A DNA stretch of 64,000 nucleotides. Origin: Amaurobius ferox. Its lineage: Eukaryota; Arthropoda; Arachnida; Araneae; Amaurobiidae. Shown piece after piece: positions 11,621 to 24,169 of this stretch; the stretch's first letter is position 1; the number at the start of each line of letters is the position of its first letter. The translations under genes and the position numbers were made by a program. Under the pieces are notes generated by a model, which searched no databases, had not been told where the DNA came from, and was given only the letters and a program-made list of their open reading frames with translations. The DNA lies in the NCBI GenBank assembly GCA_951213105.1, contig OX578148.1, positions 140,255,915 through 140,319,914 of the forward strand. Reading direction: 5' to 3'.

Positions 11621-11923
11621 TATTTTAAAGAAAAATAGGCTAGATATGCCGTTAACTGATCCTTATTTAATATTTTACTGTATGTGAGTTGGTTAGACCC
11701 TCATTTGATTCATTTAAAGTTAAATATAATCAGCATAAGCTTAGCAATACTAAGATTTGCAATACTATACGTAGACAAATTACATATATAGAACTTTAGT
11801 TAAATTAAATTCCTATAAATTTAATCATTTATTGCTGATAAATTTTTGCAAATGGTACATATGTATTTTTATAGAACAGTTGTGTTCTATATAAAATCTG
11901 GCTTGTTTCGTTTTTATTTCTAG

Positions 11924-12012
11924 AAATACCCTCATATTGCCGCCAGTTTGGGGGATGTCACTTCGAACGACAAAATTGTATTTCCCCCGGATGTGACGTG
12001 GAAAAATGACGA
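11924..12012 (+). CDS. Small-exon gene, exon f (phase 0-2, 89 nt)
   Basis: An 89-nt exon between tttttatttctag and gtaagttct. It encodes KYPHIAASLGDVTSNDKIVF followed by PPDVTWKND and two bases (GA) of a split codon. It is the longest of the exons placed and the first whose end is not on a codon boundary. Both the exon at 17064 and the one at 24010 begin with C, so either would complete the split codon as GAC (Asp). Confidence 0.65.
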
Positions 12013-12224
12013 GTAAGTTCTAAGCTTTCTTTTATTATTAAATGTGTCTAATATAAATATGACATCAGAAAATATATAATTATTTTTATTAAAAATTGAG
12101 TGTTGCTGAGTGGTAATTGGATAGTGGATGCAACTGTCACGCTTTGCTATAAACAATTGGATATAGTGTATGCCACTGTCTTGCTTTGCTATAAACAATT
12201 AATGATTTTTACTTTCTCAAACAT

Positions 12225-12920
12225 AATACTGAGAAAGCATTGTTTTCATAAAATTTTTCGATTTCGAAATTTTGATGTCATATGTATTTTAAGATCTCCT
12301 GAACACGTTTTGTCTATTTTTGGTGTGATGGCCGTTCGTCTGTCTGTATGTCTGTAGTCGATTTCTTTTGTATACTATAGTGACTACAAATATGAATGAG
12401 TTTTCATGAAACGTTAGATACGACTTTGCCATCCAAATATGTAGAACGAGATTGAATTTTTTAAAATTCGAACGAAAAACTTCAAAAATTATTTGAAATT
12501 TTATATTTCATTAACATGGCAGCATAGAAAAAAAATTGGCCATGCATAAAAAGGTTTACTTATGATTCAGTGATCACAAGACTTTATAATTTCAATCATT
12601 GTTGCGAAAAAGGTTTACTTATGATTCAGTGATCACAAGACTTTATAATTTCAATCATTGTTGCGAAAAATAGCCGCGATACAATTGTTTTTGTTCTCGA
12701 CGTCATTAGGGAACAAGCTATCCGCCCACTTGGGGTACATGGCCAAATATGGCATCCATTGAAACATTTTTTCAAGCCCTTTAAAGTGAAAGGCAACACG
12801 CTGTCATTGTAATCATTTGACACATGATACCGATTTTCCAATGTTTTCTTGTAAAATTTAAAACATAAAAGTTATTAAAAACGGATTCTGATATGAGAAA
12901 GTCGATTTGAGTCACACTCA
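12225..12920 (+). repeat. Family B interspersed repeat, copy 4, with internal tandem duplication
   Basis: Begins with ctgagaaagcattgttttca and ends with gatatgagaaagtcgatttg, the same termini as the other family B copies. A 58-bp segment beginning aaaaaggtttacttatgatt is duplicated in tandem at about 12548-12663. The (TA)n run at 12970 follows. Confidence 0.55.
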
Positions 12921-12999
12921 ATTTAATTTATAGACGTCTTTATAGGACAATTTCCAACATACGACCTATACGATATATATATATATATATATATATATC

Positions 13000-13620
13000 T
13001 ATATAATAAAAGGCAATGTCTGTCTGTGCGTCTGTCTGTCTTATACACTATACGTTCAGCGACCGCGCGTCGGAGAGCTACGAAATTTGGCAATCGGAGA
13101 CCCGGAAGGGTGGGAAGGGGACACGTGAAAACCGATTTTTAAAATTTTAATTATTTTTTTTGTTATTTAATGTTTTATGCGATTTCGACCGTTTTTTGAC
13201 CTTTTTGCCCCTTTTTCTCCTCGATCCAGACATTGTAAAAAAAAACAAATCACACCATCGGAAAGAGCAGAGAATTTCGAGTAAAAATATATCAATTTCA
13301 AATCTCAGAGATAAATTCTAATATTTTTTTATGATTTTAAAGCAAAAGTCACTTTTGACTCAAAAAAACGATTTTTGGTTTTTAAATTCTCGCATAGTAA
13401 AAAGTACTCAGAATTTCGACTAATAATTTACATTTTTAGAAAGGTCAAATATATGGCATTCTTACAAGTCCACTCTGGTCAAGAAATAATTATAAATATT
13501 CACAGGATCGCGATTTTAATGACCTAAGGATTTCCAATTTCTCCGCGAACCGCGTTTTCACCCGTTGAATTTTCTCCCCGTCTCCATGGAGACCACCGTC
13601 CTTCCGGTTTTAAATGAATT
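13000..13620 (+). repeat. Unclassified repeat beginning at TATATAAAAGGCAATGTC-type motif
   Basis: Directly after a (TA)n run comes ctatataataaaaggcaatg, then gtctgtctgtgcgtctgtct and a G/C-rich segment with gaaatttggcaatcggagac and cccggaagggtgg. Termini of this kind, a TA run then an aaaagg motif then (GTCT)n, are common at ends of arthropod Helitron-like and other rolling-circle elements, but no helicase frame or CTRR end is confirmed. Treat the superfamily as unknown. Confidence 0.35.
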
Positions 13621-13894
13621 AAGATATGTGTTGTATACAACGGGTGAAATGATTATATTTATATGATATTTTAAATGGATATTTTAATTTATGGATATTT
13701 TAAATAATTTAAATGATTGCATTATGGTGGATTGAATTGTGGTGATGTATTTGAAATTATTATATTTATGTATTTGTGGAACGATATTGATGATTGATGG
13801 AACGTTTTAATTTATGGATATTTTAAATGATGGAACGATCGAATGAGGATGATGGAATTAGAGCTTAGCATATGGTCATTATAAAATTTAAATT

Positions 13895-14300
13895 AGCGCG
13901 CGGGAAGTTAGCGCACGGGAAATGCACTCGGTAGGCCCGGGTTCGATTCCCGCCAGTGCCTAACCTGCCTCCGTGTTCAGGCGGTGTACGATCACATTAA
14001 ACATGTGGGTCCGTAAGACGTTCCGAGAGGTTGTTGGTAGGGGAAGGATGGTACGGTCCCTGTGGATGCCTCCCCCACTGGGTCCCGGTCTAAATTGGGT
14101 GAATAAAAAGAAAGTTATGGAGATTGTCGCGAAGGCGCAGTAGCCCAGTGGAGTACGATCACGTTAAACATGTGGGACCGTAAGTCCTTCCGAGAGATTG
14201 GTGGTAGGGGAAGGAGTGTACGGTCCCTGTGGATGCCTTCCCCACTGAGTTCCGGTCTAAATTGGGTGGCACTTCCTGGCCGTCCAAACAGTTACCTTAC
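13895..14300 (+). repeat. Two tandem tRNA-derived SINE copies
   Basis: The first copy has a degenerate tRNA-like head with gttagcgcacggg, a clear B-box (ggttcgattcc) at about 13940-13950, and a body ending with ggatgcctcccccactgggt and ggtctaaattgggt. The second begins near 14130 (ggcgcagtagcccagtggag), lacks the B-box region, then repeats the body from 14153. The same head and tail occur at 26245-26440 and 42846-42960. It is not a functional tRNA: the cloverleaf is incomplete. Confidence 0.7.
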
Positions 14301-14462
14301 ACCTTTCTGGTAGGTCGCGCCAGCGAGTTTGCAACGATCAGAATTTGCCACCGTCAGAATTTTCAAGGGTAGCGAACAGGCTGGTCGCCAAAGGCGGCTA
14401 GTATATATATATATATATAGTAGAGTAGAGTAAGTCCAGGAGACGTGGTCAATTTTCATATA

Positions 14463-14592
14463 TTAACCTTTTGCATATGGGTGGAAGAGCGTCAATCCCA
14501 AACAGTTTCGAACTGTTAGAGGGTATGTCAAATACCTGCCTTTTTAGCTTCGTTTGGGATGGACTCTGTCCCACCCGTAAGCGAAAGGTTAA
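14463..14592. mobile_element. TTAA-flanked MITE, piggyBac-like
   Basis: A 130-bp element bounded by TTAA at both ends. Its termini are inverted copies: aaccttttgcatatgggtgg on the left against aacctttcgcttacgggtgg read from the right, both continuing to catcccaaac or caatcccaaac. TTAA target duplication is the hallmark of piggyBac transposition; the internal sequence has no transposase. A related copy with only the right end preserved lies at about 33985-34120. Confidence 0.65.
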
Positions 14593-14929
14593 AAATATTT
14601 TTAGATAGTAAATTTTTAACGGATTGTTCGATCGACATGAAACATGTAATACATTATTCTTCTCATAGTAGGTGCAAAACTGCAATTTTTTTAACATTTG
14701 CCTGCTTTTTAACATCTTATGGATGAATACGAAAAGGAGAGAAAATGATGTTAAGAAAAATGATATGGTTCAGATTGGGAAAATTAATTTTAAAAGAAAA
14801 GCCCCGTGTCAGAAATTTGGAAAAAGATTAAAAAATGGACTCAATGTCTTAAAGTTCTGAGTCAATGGTATATCTGCCTTTAGAAAAGAGGTGAAGCAGT
14901 GAGGTGGATGAAACTGGTAGAAGGTAATG

Positions 14930-15140
14930 TGTAGACATATGCGATAAAGACTATACAGATTGAAAAAGGAGAAATAAGATTGGCAGGGATATAAGTTTCC
15001 TGCATTAGATGTTTGAAAAGTGTACTACATGTATAAAGTTGCAGATGTGGTAAATTAATTGTTAAGATGAGAAAATAAAAGCTAAAGCAGAAAGACGCAT
15101 TTAGTTATGGTTATTTTGACTTTGTAGTGATGGCTATCTA
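14930..15140. repeat. Interspersed repeat, matches 16090-16300
   Basis: Segments such as tttcctgcattagatg, gtactacatgta, gtggtaaattaattg and ggttattttgactttg recur in the same order at 16090-16300. The copies are about 1.16 kb apart and moderately diverged. Function and superfamily are unknown. Confidence 0.5.
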
Positions 15141-15769
15141 TACCAAAAGGCATTGGCCATCTATACTAGGAGTCATTAGCAATCACTCGAAATAGATGGC
15201 CGAAAGTTATTTTTTCTCTTTTATGGAAAACCTGCTCATTTTTACTGAATTGAATGAATATTTTTTTTGAATACATGTATGAATACAGTATGAATACATG
15301 TTTCCTAGCGACAGTAAAGAAGGATTTATTTAAAAAAGGGTTAACATAAAAGAATTATAAAATAAAAATGGATATACATCTTTCCTCGACACCTCACATA
15401 TTAAATGAAAATGTTTATACGATGAAGATTTTACATCAATAACTACAATTTCTACTAGTCGTTACCCTAATTTCTGAATTCTACTGACAAAACCACACTG
15501 TACATTCTGCCAGCTGAAGGGGCTTCGAACACGTATTTTGCGGATTTAAAAAAAATTGTATTACACATCACTGATTTACACCTCATTATTGTATCACAAT
15601 GTTGGTCTGAAAAGTCAAGACAGAGCGTTAAAATATAAATGACCATTTACACTTGGAGTTAGAATAATTAATTTTCTGATGGATCCATTATCAAACACAA
15701 AATTACTTTTGAATTTGATAGGGGATGAGTCAGAAGTATTTGCTAATATAACAAGCAAATAAAATCACT

Positions 15770-15771
<2 letters not shown>

Positions 15772-15834
<63 letters not shown>
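15772..15834. repeat. (TA)n microsatellite
   Basis: A pure alternating AT tract of about 63 bp within the intron. The segment that follows (about 15950-16030, containing ttgtttttacttatgtg and gtgcctattttaatg) is repeated at 16540-16620, so the simple repeat and its neighbours lie in a duplicated repeat-rich block. Confidence 0.9.
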
Positions 15835-15836
<2 letters not shown>

Positions 15837-16304
15837 TATCGATTATAATTTAACATAGTGCATATTATATAAGTTAATAATTTATGCAACGCATATAACA
15901 TATGAATGTTGTGTTGTAAGAATCCGGCAGAGATTTCTTATATTGTCTTGTCTTAGTGGAAGTAAATAAATTTCATTCAAAACTATGTTGTTTTTACTTA
16001 TGTGTCTAGTTAAGTGCCTATTTTAATGCAATGTGTTGCATTCATGGCTTTAACCATCTCCAATATAGATGCCCTTCAAAATATTTATTTGTTATATAGA
16101 CATATGTAGTAAAGACTATACAGATTGATAATAAAATGGTCTCCAATATAAGTTTCCTGCATTGCATGATTAAAACCGTACTACATGTGTTAACTTTTTT
16201 CGCAGGTGTGGTAAATTAATTGCTAAAATGAGGAAATAAAGCCTAAAAACAGAAAGATACATTCAGTTTTGGTTATTTTGACTTTACAATGATGACTATA
16301 CAGG

Positions 16305-16525
16305 TTGTCCCCAAAAAAATTAAAACGCGCTTTAATTCTTTATTTGTTGGAGGTAGTGTGCAGACGTGCCTGGAGACAGCCCGGACATCCTCAGGATTCT
16401 GATCTTACTGTCACACGCCACGATAACAGGGAGTTATGGTCTGGGGTGCCATTTCGTTTGATAGCAGGACCCCTTTGATGTTCCTTCGTGGCACCATCAC
16501 AGCACAGTGGCACCATCACAGCATT
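16305..16525 (+). pseudogene. Tc1-like transposase fragment with mariner-type terminus
   Basis: Starts with tacaggttgtccccaaaaaa and a segment (attaaaacgcgctttaattc) that matches the terminus at 32310-32352 in reverse complement. From 16430 one frame reads GVMVWGAISFDSRTPLMFLR followed by GTITAQ, the strand and turn region before the second catalytic Asp of Tc1-family transposases. Upstream, RAWRQPGHPQDSDLTVTRHD reads in another frame, so at least one frameshift separates them. The fragment ends before the catalytic D and E and is dead. Confidence 0.7.
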
Positions 16526-17063
16526 TCTTATCTCGTTTTAGTAGAAGCAATTCGATTTCATTCGAGACTACGTTGTTTTCATTTATGTGATTAATTAGGT
16601 GCCTATTTTAATGAAATGTGTTGCTAAATGAAATTCATATCTTTACTTATCTATAAACACATTGCAAAAACATTACTTTACTCCTTTCAAGCAGAGGAAA
16701 AGCCCTGAAGGCAGGATATTCCATATGCTATCATGGTTATTATAGGAGGATTAAGAACTTTATATTCATGTTAAAAATAGACTTACGTAGAAATACACTT
16801 ACATGAAATTACAAAAGTTTATGCGGATAAGTGAGTTGAAGAAGGGAAAATCAAATATATATTTTTGAATAAACTATATTTCTGTTTTGTAGCCTTCTTT
16901 TCCTAATACATGTAAAACAGTAATGCATACATTCTATTAAGCAAAATTTGTAAAACATTATATTTTGTGAATGAGCGATGAATATATATAGGAATATGGA
17001 AATGTATGCTAAAATTAGATTTTGATAAGAATTTTATCTTTAAACTATTTCTTACATTTCCAG

Positions 17064-17109
17064 CTACTCCAAAGAGGACCTAATTCCTGAATCTACCAAA
17101 GAGCCACCA
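17064..17109 (+). CDS. Small-exon gene, exon g (phase 2-0, 46 nt), possibly alternative
   Basis: A 46-nt exon between acatttccag and gtaagagat. The first base completes Asp from exon f, then YSKEDLIPESTKEPP, ending on a codon boundary. The peptide is acidic and proline-bearing, like its neighbours. If it joins exon h directly, h is read in a highly basic frame; if it is skipped, h is read in a different, compositionally typical frame. It may therefore be a cassette exon that switches the C-terminus, or an exon between 17109 and 24010 may have been missed. Confidence 0.55.
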
Positions 17110-17596
17110 GTAAGAGATTTCATGTTATTATCTTATATTATTTTAATTTAATTAACCAATCTTATTTTTTGTATGCTTAATTGTATCAAGCATTACTATG
17201 ATTAATTAAGGTTATTGCTTTTATTATCTTATTTTATCGCTGGTTTAAACTTATGGGTGTTCTGGAGAACAGCTCTCTGGATGAAATACATCAATTTTCC
17301 AATACCATTGCCCAATTGCTGTACTTTAATAACGATTATTAATCTTAACATTTGTAGTAATTTTATTGAAACTACAACAGTTAATACATATTACAAAATA
17401 CCCTATAATACGTATACAGGAATGCAATGAGAATCCTTTAACTTTGTAACTTTGACATGAGTGTACTAGTTGGGTCTGTCTGTAGTGACGTCATCATGTC
17501 CGACCGAATAAAAGTGATTGAATCTCTAGCGGATAATTTAAAAGTTAGGATAACGAACTCGGAAAAAATGCGCTATAGACGAAAAAACCAGAATTC

Positions 17597-20500
17597 CAAA
17601 TTGTAGAGCCATGGAGTTAGAAAGAAGGTGATAAAACGCCAATGGATGAAATGCTTGAAAATGTCGTAATGCTTTGAGAATTATATCTAGTGTTAGATTA
17701 CACAACGGGAAAGCGGAAAATTTAGTATATCTCATTTTGATTTATTTTTAAATTAAGGGTTCCCTAATTATGAGCATCGTTAGCTAATTATAAGCTAATA
17801 AGGGTTCCCTAATTATGAGCATCCAAATTATAGAGCCATGGAGTTAGTAAGAAGGTGATAAAACGCCAATGGATGAAATGCTTGAAAATGTCGTAATGCT
17901 TTGAGAATTATATCTAGTGTTAGATTACACAACGGGAAAGCGGAAAATTTAGTATATCTCATTTTGATTTATTTTTAAATTAAGGGTTCCCTAATTATGA
18001 GCATCGTTAGCTAATTATAAGCTAATAAGGGTTCCCTAATTATGAGCATCCAAATTATAGAGCCATGGAGTTAGTAAGAAGGTGATAAAACGCCAATGGA
18101 TGAAATGCTTGAAAATGTCGTAATGCTTTGAGAATTATATCTAGTGTTAGATTACACAACGGGAAAGCGGAAAATTTAGTATATCTCATTTTGATTTATT
18201 TTTAAATTAAGGGTTCCCTAATTATGAGCATCGTTAGCTAATTATAAGCTAATAAGGGTTCCCTAATTATGAGCATCCAAATTATAGAGCCATGGAGTTA
18301 GTAAGAAGGTGATAAAACGCCAATGGATGAAATGCTTGAAAATGTCGTAATGCTTTGAGAATTATATCTAGTGTTAGATTACACAACGGGAAAGCGGAAA
18401 ATTTAGTATATCTCATTTTGATTTATTTTTAAATTAAGGGTTCCCTAATTATGAGCATCGTTAGCTAATTATAAGCTAATAAGGGTTCCCTAATTATGAG
18501 CATCCAAATTATAGAGCCATGGAGTTAGTAAGAAGGTGATAAAACGCCAATGGATGAAATGCTTGAAAATGTCGTAATGCTTTGAGAATTATATCTAGTG
18601 TTAGATTACACAACGGGAAAGCGGAAAATTTAGTATATCTCATTTTGATTTATTTTTAAATTAAGGGTTCCCTAATTATGAGCATCGTTAGCTAATTATA
18701 AGCTAATAAGGGTTCCCTAATTATGAGCATCCAAATTATAGAGCCATGGAGTTAGTAAGAAGGTGATAAAACGCCAATGGATGAAATGCTTGAAAATGTC
18801 GTAATGCTTTGAGAATTATATCTAGTGTTAGATTACACAACGGGAAAGCGGAAAATTTAGTATATCTCATTTTGATTTATTTTTAAATTAAGGGTTCCCT
18901 AATTATGAGCATCGTTAGCTAATTATAAGCTAATAAGGGTTCCCTAATTATGAGCATCCAAATTATAGAGCCATGGAGTTAGTAAGAAGGTGATAAAACG
19001 CCAATGGATGAAATGCTTGAAAATGTCGTAATGCTTTGAGAATTATATCTAGTGTTAGATTACACAACGGGAAAGCGGAAAATTTAGTATATCTCATTTT
19101 GATTTATTTTTAAATTAAGGGTTCCCTAATTATGAGCATCGTTAGCTAATTATAAGCTAATAAGGGTTCCCTAATTATGAGCATCCAAATTATAGAGCCA
19201 TGGAGTTAGTAAGAAGGTGATAAAACGCCAATGGATGAAATGCTTGAAAATGTCGTAATGCTTTGAGAATTATATCTAGTGTTAGATTACACAACGGGAA
19301 AGCGGAAAATTTAGTATATCTCATTTTGATTTATTTTTAAATTAAGGGTTCCCTAATTATGAGCATCGTTAGCTAATTATAAGCTAATAAGGGTTCCCTA
19401 ATTATGAGCATCCAAATTATAGAGCCATGGAGTTAGTAAGAAGGTGATAAAACGCCAATGGATGAAATGCTTGAAAATGTCGTAATGCTTTGAGAATTAT
19501 ATCTAGTGTTAGATTACACAACGGGAAAGCGGAAAATTTAGTATATCTCATTTTGATTTATTTTTAAATTAAGGGTTCCCTAATTATGAGCATCGTTAGC
19601 TAATTATAAGCTAATAAGGGTTCCCTAATTATGAGCATCCAAATTATAGAGCCATGGAGTTAGTAAGAAGGTGATAAAACGCCAATGGATGAAATGCTTG
19701 AAAATGTCGTAATGCTTTGAGAATTATATCTAGTGTTAGATTACACAACGGGAAAGCGGAAAATTTAGTATATCTCATTTTGATTTATTTTTAAATTAAG
19801 GGTTCCCTAATTATGAGCATCGTTAGCTAATTATAAGCTAATAAGGGTTCCCTAATTATGAGCATCCAAATTATAGAGCCATGGAGTTAGTAAGAAGGTG
19901 ATAAAACGCCAATGGATGAAATGCTTGAAAATGTCGTAATGCTTTGAGAATTATATCTAGTGTTAGATTACACAACGGGAAAGCGGAAAATTTAGTATAT
20001 CTCATTTTGATTTATTTTTAAATTAAGGGTTCCCTAATTATGAGCATCGTTAGCTAATTATAAGCTAATAAGGGTTCCCTAATTATGAGCATCCAAATTA
20101 TAGAGCCATGGAGTTAGTAAGAAGGTGATAAAACGCCAATGGATGAAATGCTTGAAAATGTCGTAATGCTTTGAGAATTATATCTAGTGTTAGATTACAC
20201 AACGGGAAAGCGGAAAATTTAGTATATCTCATTTTGATTTATTTTTAAATTAAGGGTTCCCTAATTATGAGCATCGTTAGCTAATTATAAGCTAATAAGG
20301 GTTCCCTAATTATGAGCATCCAAATTATAGAGCCATGGAGTTAGTAAGAAGGTGATAAAACGCCAATGGATGAAATGCTTGAAAATGTCGTAATGCTTTG
20401 AGAATTATATCTAGTGTTAGATTACACAACGGGAAAGCGGAAAATTTAGTATATCTCATTTTGATTTATTTTTAAATTAAGGGTTCCCTAATTATGAGCA

Positions 20501-21868
20501 TCGTTAGCTAATTATAAGCTAATAAGGGTTCCCTAATTATGAGCATCCAAATTATAGAGCCATGGAGTTAGTAAGAAGGTGATAAAACGCCAATGGATGA
20601 AATGCTTGAAAATGTCGTAATGCTTTGAGAATTATATCTAGTGTTAGATTACACAACGGGAAAGCGGAAAATTTAGTATATCTCATTTTGATTTATTTTT
20701 AAATTAAGGGTTCCCTAATTATGAGCATCGTTAGCTAATTATAAGCTAATAAGGGTTCCCTAATTATGAGCATCCAAATTATAGAGCCATGGAGTTAGTA
20801 AGAAGGTGATAAAACGCCAATGGATGAAATGCTTGAAAATGTCGTAATGCTTTGAGAATTATATCTAGTGTTAGATTACACAACGGGAAAGCGGAAAATT
20901 TAGTATATCTCATTTTGATTTATTTTTAAATTAAGGGTTCCCTAATTATGAGCATCGTTAGCTAATTATAAGCTAATAAGGGTTCCCTAATTATGAGCAT
21001 CCAAATTATAGAGCCATGGAGTTAGTAAGAAGGTGATAAAACGCCAATGGATGAAATGCTTGAAAATGTCGTAATGCTTTGAGAATTATATCTAGTGTTA
21101 GATTACACAACGGGAAAGCGGAAAATTTAGTATATCTCATTTTGATTTATTTTTAAATTAAGGGTTCCCTAATTATGAGCATCGTTAGCTAATTATAAGC
21201 TAATAAGGGTTCCCTAATTATGAGCATCCAAATTATAGAGCCATGGAGTTAGTAAGAAGGTGATAAAACGCCAATGGATGAAATGCTTGAAAATGTCGTA
21301 ATGCTTTGAGAATTATATCTAGTGTTAGATTACACAACGGGAAAGCGGAAAATTTAGTATATCTCATTTTGATTTATTTTTAAATTAAGGGTTCCCTAAT
21401 TATGAGCATCGTTAGCTAATTATAAGCTAATAAGGGTTCCCTAATTATGAGCATCCAAATTATAGAGCCATGGAGTTAGTAAGAAGGTGATAAAACGCCA
21501 ATGGATGAAATGCTTGAAAATGTCGTAATGCTTTGAGAATTATATCTAGTGTTAGATTACACAACGGGAAAGCGGAAAATTTAGTATATCTCATTTTGAT
21601 TTATTTTTAAATTAAGGGTTCCCTAATTATGAGCATCGTTAGCTAATTATAAGCTAATAAGGGTTCCCTAATTATGAGCATCCAAATTATAGAGCCATGG
21701 AGTTAGTAAGAAGGTGATAAAACGCCAATGGATGAAATGCTTGAAAATGTCGTAATGCTTTGAGAATTATATCTAGTGTTAGATTACACAACGGGAAAGC
21801 GGAAAATTTAGTATATCTCATTTTGATTTATTTTTAAATTAAGGGTTCCCTAATTATGAGCATCGTTA
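17597..21868. repeat. 227-bp satellite array, about 18.8 near-identical units
   Basis: Starts of caaattatagagccatgg are spaced exactly 227 bp apart throughout (17824, 18051, 18278 and so on). Units from the second onward look identical by eye; the first differs at a few bases (ttgtagagcc, gttagaaag). Each unit contains two direct copies of aagggttccctaattatgag plus catc, separated by the near-palindrome ttagctaattataagctaa. The array ends partway through a unit at gagcatcgtta. It lies in the intron between exons g and h and carries no coherent open frame. Confidence 0.95.
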
Positions 21869-24009
21869 ACTAGTATTTTTTAACAGTTGTAGGCTAGAAC
21901 ACAGAATATAGGGAGATAAAAATAAATTGAAAGGTGAAATAATTTTGAATACATAGGAATATTACTTATTGTTACAGTTCTAATTTGCATTGCGCTAATA
22001 ACTTATTTTTACAAAATTGACAGTTTAAATAAATATTTCAGTCTTTTCATCACAGAAATAAATACAATGCAGATTACTTATTTTACCCCAGCCATACCTG
22101 AATTATTGTCTCATGCGATATTGGTTTTTTCTTAATCTACGATTTTAACTCTACTTTTACCTCCATGTGTAGAGCATCGTTTAATGAGTACACATTGATA
22201 ATAAAACTATTCATATGACATGCATTTAACACATTATTATTAGTATTATCAGTGAACTGTTGTCATATTTAGAAATGATACAATAAGCAACACGTACAAG
22301 GAACAGCTATTTAATGTAGAGTCCGTTTGAAATGGCATATGTCAGAAATAATGCACATTTGAATTGGTAAAAAGATTATTATCGTATACTTTGGCAAACA
22401 TTGCATGTACCATCGTGTTAGAAGTTATGATGATTCCACTTATTAATAGGTATTTATAGGTATTTTTAATAGGTATGTACAAGTGTTTTGTTCGTTCCTG
22501 GTGTCGATTACTACTCACCGGACAACGCTTTACAATTTTGTTACAGGTTTTCTTCGTCTCTCGTTTTCTGCCAAATTCGTTATCCTAAACCTGATTTCTC
22601 AACTGGCTGCACTGCAGTCACATTTTTCAATGGGGAATGCCATTTTACTGTTGGTAGACTTAATTTGTACAGTTGTACTGTCATGGACTTTTCTTTAATG
22701 AGTTATCGGGGTGCTTAAGGGCAAGGTGCTTAAGTGCCCTGTACATGAGTATCAGCAATTATAATTGACAGAGTATTGAATACATAATAATTTGTAAAAT
22801 TACTCCCGAATGGAATTGAAAATAAAATCTGGGTCTCATGAAGTGATACCAACTGAAACTTCTAATCACTGTACTATTCCGCCAATGTAGCACATTATTT
22901 CTATGAGTTCCCGTACATTTTCCCTTTTAAATCAAGACGGCCCAAGACCCATATCACATCCAGGTGTAACGCACGACGTACTGGTTTTGTACCAATTAAG
23001 GTTAAGTGTCTAACATTCCAGCTGAACCGTTGTCTGTACCTGTGCTATATACCTACTACAAAAGTCCCTCGATGTAAGGAACAACACCGTACAAATTTCT
23101 ATAATGAAACTGCATATACTGTTTCTTATAAAAAACTAAATTTATAATCAGACTATACATTAAATTTAATAATTTTATTAGTTAAGCGCCAAGTTAGAAT
23201 ATTAATTCAACAAACTGTCATACATGAATACAAGCATTATTCGCTCCAAACTTTGTTTGAATCTTTGAATGTTTTCAGTCGATATCAGGATAATGCAGTT
23301 TAACACTGACAAGCATACAGATATCATCAATATTTGATGTGTGCTTCGGTATTTTCAAAACATGTAGCTTCATCAAAATTTGAAAGTCAAATTTTTGAGT
23401 CTATTATATTATTTACTCTAAAATATTCATTGTAGGAAAAATCAAAATATGAAAGAACTTGTATATATGCCTGTCAAAGAAAAATTAACATTGTTAAAAA
23501 TAATTACCACTTTTTTTAATAAGATTTATATTATTAAAACATGTATAATGCAGTAATGATTGAATAATGTATATAGTGCCAAATTTAGTCCTCAAATCGA
23601 AAATAATATTATGTTAAGTTCTGATAAATTGTTATAATTATAAGTGTACATACAAGATTCAACCTTCAGCCACTTTTGGAGCTTGAGGTGCTTTTGGAAC
23701 ATCTGGAAAGACTGTTTAACCAGAATTTCTTTCCAGACTCATTAATCGTCATTTCCACCATTTAACCATTTCTTTCGCCCCTGAAAGGGACAGTATAAAC
23801 CTATCTTCATTAGCTTCCTTTCTGTGTTTTTACACTTTAAGTGTACAAAATCAAGTCTCTGAGGTGTGTGTGTGTGTGTGTGTGTGGGGGGGGGGGGGGC
23901 TTGGAGGGACGAAAAATACACAAACGCGTACAATAATTATTACATAGATGTGGTGCAATTAAAATGTCTATTGAATGAAAACTCACAATTTGTTTTTTTC
24001 TTATTTCAG
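21869..24009. other. Intron sequence without confirmed features
   Basis: About 2.1 kb between the satellite and exon h. Overlapping frames of 71 and 76 codons at 22483-22718 show no family motif. A (GT)n tract followed by a run of about 15 G lies at 23863-23899. On the minus strand a segment at 23659-23702 could be a small terminal exon (see findings). Otherwise I see nothing. Confidence 0.4.
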
Positions 24010-24073
24010 CACAGGAAAAGAAAAAGATACAAACGGTTTAAAAAGTTCGTTTCTGGATTGTGGTGCCTCAAAA
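24010..24073 (+). CDS. Small-exon gene, exon h (64 nt), open in two frames
   Basis: A 64-nt exon between cttatttcag and gtaagcctt. Joined to exon g (phase 0) it reads HRKRKRYKRFKKFVSGLWCL then K, with one base left over, giving K and a stop in the last exon. Joined to exon f (phase 2), it completes Asp and reads TGKEKDTNGLKSSFLDCGAS then K, ending on a codon boundary, followed by NDH and a stop. The second reading resembles the rest of the protein better. Which one is used cannot be decided from sequence alone. A second AG five bases inside gives a stop early and is less likely. Confidence 0.55.
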
Positions 24074-24169
24074 GTAAGCCTTCTTCTTATCGTTATCGGT
24101 TAAAAAACAAACACTTCATGCGTATTTTATGTAACAATTTGTTTTCCTTTATCTGAATATGATATTCCT

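Noticed and set aside
13905..13975. tRNA gene
   Set aside because: Has A/B-box-like motifs but no complete cloverleaf; the same sequence continues into a shared SINE body found at two other sites.
17597..21868. Regular direct repeats that could be taken for a CRISPR array
   Set aside because: The whole 227-bp unit is repeated without unique spacers, and the host is eukaryotic. It is a satellite.
22483..22718. Two overlapping ORFs of 71 and 76 codons
   Set aside because: No motif, no splice context and mutually overlapping frames. A 13-bp match (ttcgttatcctaa) to the inverted flank of the satellite is too short to mean a relationship.
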